This document shows, piece after piece, positions 1-4,221 of a stretch of DNA of 5,075 nt. The position numbers were made by a program, and so were the translations under genes. Within the stretch, counting starts at the first letter, position 1. Each line of letters starts with the position of its first letter. Below the pieces are notes generated by a model that was not told the origin of the DNA, made no database searches, and was given only the letters and a program-made list of their open reading frames with translations. Source of the stretch: Chloroflexota bacterium (GTDB lineage: Bacteria > Chloroflexota > Dehalococcoidia > UBA3495); contig JACZXN010000166.1 in NCBI GenBank assembly GCA_022571575.1, forward strand, positions 1 through 5,075, in the 5' to 3' direction.

Positions 1-90
1 TTCGGTATCGGACTCGATATAAAGTCGGACGAGATCGATGATGGCGGGAGTGGCGTCGGTCTGTTGCAACCACAGGCGGCCGTGGCCCAG
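1..90 (-). CDS. Possible 5' end of a minus-strand gene running off the left edge (unrecognised; GNAT-like start?)
   Basis: Read leftward, this frame has no stop from a TGA at 121-123 to the window edge. It gives a protein-like stretch ending in AIIDLVRLYIESDTE, and its third codon positions are mostly G or C, as in the real genes here. There is no in-frame ATG or GTG. The best-supported start is a CTG at 88-90 with AGGGA (96-100) five bases upstream; a TTG further in, with no visible ribosome binding site, is the alternative. The pattern of a beta strand, then TDATPAIIDLV, then an amphipathic helix recalls the start of GNAT acetyltransferases, but 30 residues are too few to assign a family. 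Alternatively the gene is degraded, or the frame is open by chance. The competing plus frame 1 is also open here but is Gly/Ser/Ala-rich and looks less like a protein. If real, the gene is divergent from serA. Confidence 0.35.
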   Translation of the reverse strand, partial: MGHGRLWLQQTDATPAIIDLVRLYIESDTE

Positions 91-202
91 AAGATTCCCT
101 TGAGCGCGGGCGGGTGTGGCTCAGCGCCTATCCTAGCCTGCGGCGGCAGTGGGGTCAAGCAGGCTGCCAACGCCCATTCCAGTCACCGTTCAACCCCGAT
201 TG

Positions 203-211
203 TGCTATAGT
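203..211 (+). promoter_or_regulatory. Probable serA promoter, extended -10 (TGCTATAGT)
   Basis: TGC followed by TATAGT matches the extended -10 form, with five of six bases matching TATAAT. No good -35 hexamer lies 16-18 bases upstream (TCACCG at 183-188 is poor), as is usual for promoters that rely on the extended -10. Transcription would start near 218, giving a leader of about 80 bases before the serA ATG. I see no clear attenuator or riboswitch fold in that leader. The site lies inside the longer open frame that starts at 114, which argues against that upstream start. Confidence 0.5.
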
Positions 212-296
212 TTACGGGTCGCCCTGGCACGCTTGGAACGCACCGAACCTTGAGCCTGGCGGCGTTAAATCCCCAACCATCGTCAGGAAGATTTCC

Positions 297-1883
297 ATGC
301 CCAAAATTCTGGTGGCGGACCCCATCGGCGCCGAGGGAATCGAGCTGCTTAAGTCCCGTGCCGAGGTGGACGTTAAGACCGGGATGAAACCCCCGGAACT
401 GCTGGCCGTGATCGGCGAGTACGAAGGCTTGGTGGTCCGCAGCGAGACCAAGGTGACCAAAGAGGTCATCAAGACCGCCAAGAAGCTGCAGGTGGTCGGC
501 CGCGCCGGCATCGGCGTCGATAATATCGACCTGGACGCGGCCACCAGCGCCGGCATCGCCGTGGTCAACGCCCCCACGGGCAACACCGTGGCCGCGGCCG
601 AGCACACCATGGCATTGATGCTGGCCCTCTCCAGGAACGTGCCCACCGCGCACCAGTCACTGAAAGCCGGCGAGTGGAAGCGCAGCGCCTTCATGGGCGT
701 CGAGGTCCGCAACAAGACCCTGGGCATCTGCGGACTGGGGCGGGTTGGCTCGCAGGTTGCCAAGCGTGCCCTGAGCTTCGACATGAGACTGGTGGGATAC
801 GACCCCTTCGTGTCCCCGGACTACGCCAAGCGCATGGGCATCGAACTCCTCTCATTGGAAGAGTTGTTGGCCCAGTCCGATTTCATCACCCTGCACACGC
901 CGCTGACCGACAGCACCCGCCACATGATCGGCAGCAAAGAGGTGGGCCTGCTCAAGCATGGAGCCCGGCTCATCAACGTGGCCCGGGGCGAGTTGGTGGA
1001 CGAGAACGCCTTATTGGACGGCTTGGAGTCGGGCCAGTTGGGCGGCGTCGCCCTGGACGTTTTCGCCCAGGAACCGCCGGAGAACACGGCGCTGATCGGG
1101 CACCCCAAGGTCGTGGTGACGCCCCACCTGGGCGCCTCCACCGAAGAAGCCCAGCGGGAGGTGGCCATCGAAGCGGCCGAGCAGGTGTTGGCGGTGTTGA
1201 ACGGTGAACCGGCCCGGAACACGGTCAATGCCCCGTTCCTCGCCCCCGAGGTGCATGCGGTCCTGGCCCCCTATATGCCGGTTGCCACCGTGGTGGGAAA
1301 GCTGTTGACCCACCTGGCCGAGGGCCAGTTCCTGGGTATCACGATCAGCTACGAGGGCGAGATCGCCGAACACGACACCCGCACCCTGCAGGCCGCGGTC
1401 TTGGCCGGGTTGTTGGAGCCCATCACCACCGGGCAGGTGAACCTGATCAACGCTCCGTCGTTGGCCAAGGAACGGGGGCTCGACATAACCGAGCAACACA
1501 ACACCTCGGCCCGGGAGTACTCCAGCATCATCAGCGCCACCATAGAAACCAGCGAGGGCAAGATCACCCTGGCCGGGACGTCCCTCCGGAACGAACCCCA
1601 TATCGTCAAGATCGACGATTACTGGCTGGATATCGTGCCCACCACGCCCTACATGCTGTTTGTGGACAACCGGGACCAGCCGGGTTCCATCGGCGCCGTG
1701 GGCACCATCGCCGGCCGCCACAACATCAACATCAGCTTCATGGAAGTGGGACGCCTGAGCCTGCGGGGCCGGGCCATGATGGTCATCGGACTGGACGACC
1801 CCATCCCGCCCGAGGTGATGGAAGAGATTCAGAACCTGGACCAGATCGACAACGTCAGATTGGCCCACCTGGGGCCGCTGTGA
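297..1883 (+). CDS. serA: D-3-phosphoglycerate dehydrogenase, long (ASB + ACT) form
   Basis: SerA oxidises 3-phosphoglycerate to 3-phosphohydroxypyruvate with NAD+ in the cytoplasm, the first step of serine synthesis. The protein is 528 residues, the usual size of the long bacterial form. The substrate-binding half comes first, with AGIGVDNID at 70-78 and NAPTGNTVAAAEHT at 91-104. The nucleotide-binding fold follows, with GLGRVG at 146-151 and Asp169 placed to bind the adenosine ribose, indicating NAD. The catalytic set is Arg230 (NVARG), Glu259 (AQEP) and His277 (PHLGAS). An allosteric substrate-binding (ASB) domain covers about 316-440, and a C-terminal ACT domain covers about 453-528 (RDQPGSIGAVG), the site where serine feedback-inhibits many long-form enzymes. 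The ATG at 297 is chosen because AGGAAG (285-290) sits six bases upstream and MPKILVADPIG is a normal family start. The frame is open back to 114, but that extension has no ribosome binding site and crosses the promoter. It heads a likely three-gene transcript. No key residue is missing. Confidence 0.97.
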   Translation: MPKILVADPIGAEGIELLKSRAEVDVKTGMKPPELLAVIGEYEGLVVRSETKVTKEVIKTAKKLQVVGRAGIGVDNIDLDAATSAGIAVVNAPTGNTVAAAEHTMALMLALSRNVPTAHQSLKAGEWKRSAFMGVEVRNKTLGICGLGRVGSQVAKRALSFDMRLVGYDPFVSPDYAKRMGIELLSLEELLAQSDFITLHTPLTDSTRHMIGSKEVGLLKHGARLINVARGELVDENALLDGLESGQLGGVALDVFAQEPPENTALIGHPKVVVTPHLGASTEEAQREVAIEAAEQVLAVLNGEPARNTVNAPFLAPEVHAVLAPYMPVATVVGKLLTHLAEGQFLGITISYEGEIAEHDTRTLQAAVLAGLLEPITTGQVNLINAPSLAKERGLDITEQHNTSAREYSSIISATIETSEGKITLAGTSLRNEPHIVKIDDYWLDIVPTTPYMLFVDNRDQPGSIGAVGTIAGRHNINISFMEVGRLSLRGRAMMVIGLDDPIPPEVMEEIQNLDQIDNVRLAHLGPL

Positions 1884-1916
1884 TCGGCCGGCCCCCCCAA
1901 TCCAAAAGATGTTAGG

Positions 1917-1947
1917 CCGGCGCCCGTTGTAACCGCCGGGACGCCGG
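1917..1947 (+). other. Strong hairpin in the serA-dehydrogenase gap
   Basis: CCGGCGCCCG (1917-1926) pairs with CGGG (1937-1940) and CGCCGG (1942-1947). This gives ten G-C pairs with one bulged A (1941) and a ten-base loop. No T-run follows, so it is not a standard intrinsic terminator. It ends eight bases before the Shine-Dalgarno sequence of the next gene. It could act as a processing or stability element, or partly set expression of the downstream gene relative to serA. The pairing is read from the sequence; any role is inferred. Confidence 0.5.
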
Positions 1948-1965
1948 ACCTGGGAGAGGACCAAC

Positions 1966-3015
1966 ATGGGCGATAAGATCGGGATCATGGGAGCCGGAGC
2001 GCTGGGCAGCTACGTTGGGGCCTTCCTGTCCCGGGCGGGCGAGGACGTGACCTTCGTGGACATGTGGCCGGAGCACGTCGAGAAGATGCGGAAGGACGGT
2101 CTCCAGGTCACGGGCAGTCAGGGCCCGTTCACCGTGCCGGTGAAGGCCATGCACCTGACCGACGCCCAGGGAATCTCGGAGCCCTTCGACTTCGTCTTCA
2201 TCTCCGTAAAGTCCTACGACACCGAGTGGGCCACCCATTTCATCAAACGCTACGTGCGGGACGACGGGTTCTTCGTCTCCCTGCAGAACTGCTGGAACGA
2301 TGTCCCCATGGGTGAGATCGTCGGGCCCACGCGGCAGCTTGGCTGCATCGCCTCCCACATCGAGGTTGCGCTCTGGGAGCCGGGACTGGTCACCCGCGGC
2401 GGCGCGGTGGGCCGGGACTCGGGTCACACGGTGTTCCGTGTCGGGGAGCAGGATGGGCGCATCACGCCCCGCGCCGAGAAAGTAGCTGCATTGCTGGATA
2501 ACATCGACGCGGCTTACGCATCGGACAACCTATGGGGCGAGCGCTGGGCCAAGCTGTGTCAGAACTCCATGGGCAACGGGCTCTCCGCCTCCACCGGGCT
2601 GGGCTCCCAACAGATGGCCGAAGACCCCCGCTGCCGTTTGATCCGCATCAACCTGGCCAAGGAAGCCGCGAAGGTCGGCCTGGCCATGGGCCTGAACGTG
2701 GTCGGCATCCAGGGCATGCCCGCCCAGACCTGGGCCGACGCCGACCGGGGGGACGTCTTCGAGGAACTTGACGCCTTTATGTCCTCTCACGGAGGCCGGG
2801 TCAACTGGCTGGCCTCCATGGCCCAGGATGTTAAGAAGGGACGGCGCTCGGAGATCAACCTCATGAACGGCCTCGTTGCCCAGAAGGGCCTGGAGGTGGC
2901 CATTCCGACCCCCTTCAACGACGCCGTGATCGAGGTGATGAACGGCATCGACGACGGCACGTTGACCCAGGGCGATTCCCACGTGGACCGGATACTAAAG
3001 GCGGTGGGCCGCTAG
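1966..3015 (+). CDS. Ketopantoate reductase family (PanE/ApbA-like) 2-ketoacid dehydrogenase, substrate unknown
   Basis: This is a 349-residue member of the PanE/ApbA family, cytoplasmic NAD(P)H-dependent reductases of 2-keto acids; E. coli PanE reduces ketopantoate to pantoate for coenzyme A. The N-terminal Rossmann fold has GAGALG at 9-14. By comparison with remembered E. coli PanE, the active-site residues are kept: Lys82 (SVKSYD) for Lys72, Asn108 for Asn98, Lys196 and Asn200 (KLCQN) for Lys176 and Asn180, Ser284 for Ser244, and Glu296 (SEINLMNG) for Glu256. Three things differ. Asp32 ends the second strand, which usually favours NADH over NADPH. The usual Asn-Gly after the second strand-helix unit is Asn-Cys (LQNCWND). 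It is also about 45 residues longer than E. coli PanE, with extra length around 245-290. True PanE is therefore not assured, and no other pantothenate gene is nearby, so no symbol is given. The ATG is preceded by GAGAGGA (1954-1960) at five bases. It lies 82 bases after serA and is probably cotranscribed. Confidence 0.85.
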   Translation: MGDKIGIMGAGALGSYVGAFLSRAGEDVTFVDMWPEHVEKMRKDGLQVTGSQGPFTVPVKAMHLTDAQGISEPFDFVFISVKSYDTEWATHFIKRYVRDDGFFVSLQNCWNDVPMGEIVGPTRQLGCIASHIEVALWEPGLVTRGGAVGRDSGHTVFRVGEQDGRITPRAEKVAALLDNIDAAYASDNLWGERWAKLCQNSMGNGLSASTGLGSQQMAEDPRCRLIRINLAKEAAKVGLAMGLNVVGIQGMPAQTWADADRGDVFEELDAFMSSHGGRVNWLASMAQDVKKGRRSEINLMNGLVAQKGLEVAIPTPFNDAVIEVMNGIDDGTLTQGDSHVDRILKAVGR

Positions 3016-3023
3016 GCGGGCGG

Positions 3024-3036
3024 GCGGTACAACCGC
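3024..3036 (+). other. Small hairpin before the GTG-start gene
   Basis: GCGGT (3024-3028) and ACCGC (3032-3036) form a five-pair stem with a three-base loop in the 41-base gap between the dehydrogenase and the next gene. No T-run follows, so it is unlikely to terminate transcription. It could be chance in GC-rich DNA. Confidence 0.25.
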
Positions 3037-3043
3037 GTTCTCT

Positions 3044-3049
3044 GGAGAG
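3044..3049 (+). promoter_or_regulatory. Ribosome binding site supporting a GTG start
   Basis: GGAGAG lies seven bases upstream of the GTG at 3057. The next in-frame ATG, at 3084, has no comparable site, so the GTG is the preferred start. Confidence 0.65.
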
Positions 3050-3056
3050 TGAACAG

Positions 3057-3512
3057 GTGATTATCAAGGTAGAGCCGGCCGAGATGTTCATGTACCGGGT
3101 CATAATGATCTCCAATCTGGAGAACCCGGACCCGGAAGACCAGGAGATCCGGGACTATATGGAAGCCCAGGAGTTGGAGCCCAAGTACCGCAGCGAGGGC
3201 GACTTCGAAGGGCGTCGAAGCGAGTCCCTGCAGTTCGGCGGGTGTTACCTGGGCAGGCACCTGGGCGAGATCAACCTGATCCAACAGAAGTACATCGAAC
3301 AAGAACTCATCGCCTATGAGATCAACCGCCACCTTGGCGAGTCCGACCGGCCGGTGGAGATCCCCGAGGAAAGGCGCGAAGGGACCGTGGCGGAACTTCT
3401 GGAGAGCTTCAACAACGAGTCGGCGTTCCGAAAGATGGACGATGGGAAGTACGAGGTGGCGCTGGACGGGGAAGCGGTCCGGGAGGCCGCCAGGGGCCTG
3501 CTGGCGGATTAA
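3057..3512 (+). CDS. Unrecognised acidic protein, 151 residues
   Basis: I do not recognise the family. The frame is well supported: a Shine-Dalgarno sequence before the GTG, GC-rich third positions, a tight position 41 bases after the dehydrogenase stop, and a terminator about 25 bases after its own stop. The protein is soluble-looking and rich in Glu, Asp and Arg, with no signal peptide or membrane segment. Residues 11-20 (FMYRVIMISN) look like a short beta strand. Residues 21-45 are acidic and probably partly disordered. Residues 57-94 hold the most distinctive part, LQFGGCYLGRHLGEINLIQQ followed by a likely helix to about 93, with one Cys at 63. Residues 108-118 and 136-150 are likely helices. 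One Cys and scattered His do not make an obvious metal site. As the last gene of the serA cluster it may be cotranscribed with the two dehydrogenases, but that gives no function. Confidence 0.75.
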   Translation: MIIKVEPAEMFMYRVIMISNLENPDPEDQEIRDYMEAQELEPKYRSEGDFEGRRSESLQFGGCYLGRHLGEINLIQQKYIEQELIAYEINRHLGESDRPVEIPEERREGTVAELLESFNNESAFRKMDDGKYEVALDGEAVREAARGLLAD

Positions 3513-3536
3513 GAGCCTGGTCTGACATTGGGAAGA

Positions 3537-3576
3537 AAAAGAGGTCCGTCCCGATGAATCGGGACGGACCTCTTTT
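3537..3576. terminator. Bidirectional intrinsic terminator, perfect 19-bp stem
   Basis: The two arms (3537-3555 and 3558-3576) are exact reverse complements around a two-base centre (GA), which in RNA would open to a four- to six-base loop. The GC-rich core is GGTCCGTCCCG. The plus strand runs into TTTTGTTC and the minus strand into TTTTTCTTCC, so both directions have a T-run. It follows the unknown gene's stop (3512) on the plus strand and the tRNA-Gly 3' end (3588) on the minus strand, and so fits a shared terminator for two convergent transcripts. Confidence 0.9.
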
Positions 3577-3587
3577 GTTCTGCGAAG

Positions 3588-3661
3588 TGGAGCGGGTGAT
3601 GGGAATCGAACCCACATGACCAGCTTGGAAGGCTGGAGCTCTACCACTGAGCTACACCCGC
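3588..3661 (-). tRNA. tRNA-Gly (anticodon TCC), CCA encoded
   Basis: Read on the minus strand, the acceptor stem GCGGGTG (3661-3655) pairs with CACCCGC (3598-3592). The D-arm is GCTC/GAGC with loop AGTGGTA. The anticodon stem CCAGC/GCTGG encloses loop CTTCCAA, so the anticodon is TCC (3629-3627), which reads GGA and probably other GGN codons. The variable loop is four bases, and the T-arm GTGGG/CCCAT (one G-T pair) encloses TTCGATT. The discriminator base is T (3591), typical of bacterial tRNA-Gly, and the 3' CCA is encoded (3590-3588). Every arm pairs fully, so the gene looks intact and functional. It is transcribed towards the shared terminator. Confidence 0.97.
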
Positions 3662-3677
3662 CCGAAGGGACTTCCGA

Positions 3678-3707
3678 ATTATAGTGGGTAGCGGTGCTCC
3701 GTGCCAG
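3678..3707 (-). promoter_or_regulatory. Promoter of tRNA-Gly
   Basis: On the minus strand a perfect TATAAT (3683-3678) lies 18 bases from CTGGCA (3707-3702), which matches four of six bases of TTGACA. Initiation near 3671 would fall about ten bases before the mature tRNA 5' end. A strong -10 and a short leader suit a stable RNA gene. Confidence 0.7.
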
Positions 3708-3715
3708 ACCGAAGG

Positions 3716-3745
3716 GTGACTCAGTCTTAATCGTTGAATTAGAAT
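3716..3745 (+). promoter_or_regulatory. Candidate ridA-family gene promoter
   Basis: GTGACT (3716-3721, four of six bases match TTGACA) and TAGAAT (3740-3745, five of six match TATAAT) are 18 bases apart. Transcription would start near 3752, leaving a leader of about 58 bases. It sits back to back with the tRNA promoter and does not overlap its hexamers. TATTAA (3751-3756) is an alternative -10 but lacks a good -35. Confidence 0.4.
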
Positions 3746-3795
3746 GCCTCTATTAATGGGCAACGCAGGTAAAGAACAACTGAATCAAGAGCAAT

Positions 3796-3803
3796 GGAGG
3801 AGG
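3796..3803 (+). promoter_or_regulatory. Ribosome binding site fixing the ridA-family start
   Basis: GGAGGAGG lies six bases before the ATG at 3810. The in-frame ATG at 3744 has no such site and would add 22 Gln/Asn-rich residues absent from the family, so 3810 is the real start. Confidence 0.85.
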
Positions 3804-3809
3804 CCAAAG

Positions 3810-4199
3810 ATGGCATTGGAACGAAGGGAGTATCCCGACATCGCGCCCGCGGGCCCGACCTACAGCCGGGCGGTCAAGGCGGGCAACCTGCTATTCATCT
3901 CCGGATGCACCGCCCGGGGCACGGACTCGCAGGGCAAGTCCATGATGGAACAACTGGACGTGACCCTTGGGCGTCTGGTGGCCGTGGCGGCGGCGGAGGG
4001 CGCGGGTCCCGGAAACTTCGCCAAATTGACCTGTTTCGTGACCAGCATCAACGACTACCAGCTTGACTCCCAGCAGCAGAGGGCGCTATTCGCCAAGCAT
4101 TTCCAGGAGCAGTATCCGGCCAACTCGCTCATCGAGATCAGCGCTTTGGCTGAACCGGGACTTGACGTGGAGATCGAAGCGATAGTGGTGCTGGACTAG
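3810..4199 (+). CDS. RidA/YjgF/UK114 family protein, atypical (Asn at the catalytic Arg105 position)
   Basis: At 129 residues the protein matches the usual length of this family, which forms trimers with active sites between subunits. Archetypal RidA hydrolyses reactive 2-aminoacrylate and related enamines/imines to 2-keto acids and ammonia, protecting pyridoxal-phosphate enzymes. Recognisable parts are the N-terminal AGPTYSRAVKAGNLLFISG (14-32), the middle KLTCFVTSINDY (72-83), and the C-terminal signature PANSLIEISALAEPGLDVEIEAI (103-125). In RidA enzymes this signature begins Pro-Ala-Arg-Ser, and Arg105 binds the substrate carboxylate. Here the DNA reads Asn105. Members lacking this Arg (several of the Rid1-Rid7 subgroups) are generally not imine deaminases, so the function may be binding or hydrolysis of something else. 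The symbol ridA is therefore withheld. It appears to be transcribed alone. It ends 18 bases from the stop of the convergent recombinase gene, with no clear terminator between them. Confidence 0.92.
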   Translation: MALERREYPDIAPAGPTYSRAVKAGNLLFISGCTARGTDSQGKSMMEQLDVTLGRLVAVAAAEGAGPGNFAKLTCFVTSINDYQLDSQQQRALFAKHFQEQYPANSLIEISALAEPGLDVEIEAIVVLD

Positions 4200-4205
4200 G
4201 AGCAT

Positions 4206-4221
4206 GGTTCGACGAGCTCAG
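4206..4221. repeat. Possible dispersed short repeat at the gene junction (TTCGACGAGCTCAG core)
   Basis: GGTTCGACGAGCTCAG lies in the 18-base gap between two convergent stops and runs into the recombinase's last codons. It resembles a short sequence I recall as common between genes in many bacteria (TTCGACAAGCTCAGG type). A small inverted repeat, GCTCA-GCT-TGAGC (4216-4228), overlaps it. Only one copy is seen in this window, so calling it a repeat rests on memory. Confidence 0.3.

Noticed and set aside
114..296. N-terminal extension of serA by 61 residues from an upstream ATG
   Set aside because: No ribosome binding site, a composition unlike the family, and the likely promoter lies inside it. 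The ATG at 297 has a good site and the normal family N-terminus.
212..296. Riboswitch or leader-peptide control of serA
   Set aside because: The leader of about 80 bases shows no recognisable aptamer, no terminator/antiterminator pair and no short serine-codon-rich frame.
1884..1920. GCCGGC copies flanking the serA stop as a possible terminator
   Set aside because: The short self-complementary copies are separated by a long spacer with no T-run, so termination is unlikely.
1011..1988. Long open frame on the minus strand opposite serA (325 residues)
   Set aside because: It is Gly/Val/Asp/Gln/His-rich, as expected of the complement of GC-rich coding DNA, shows no recognisable domain, and lies opposite a certain gene.
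3012..3647. Minus-strand open frame covering the unknown gene, the terminator and most of the tRNA
   Set aside because: It would start inside the tRNA gene and read through the terminator palindrome. The plus-strand gene has the ribosome binding site and the cluster position.
3588..3661. tRNA-Gly as the attachment site of the recombinase element
   Set aside because: Large serine integrases rarely use tRNA genes, the tRNA is intact, and no repeated copy of its 3' end is seen between it and the recombinase.
3744..3809. Upstream ATG for the RidA-family gene, adding 22 residues
   Set aside because: GGAGGAGG sits at the right distance from the ATG at 3810, and the extension is polar and foreign to the family.
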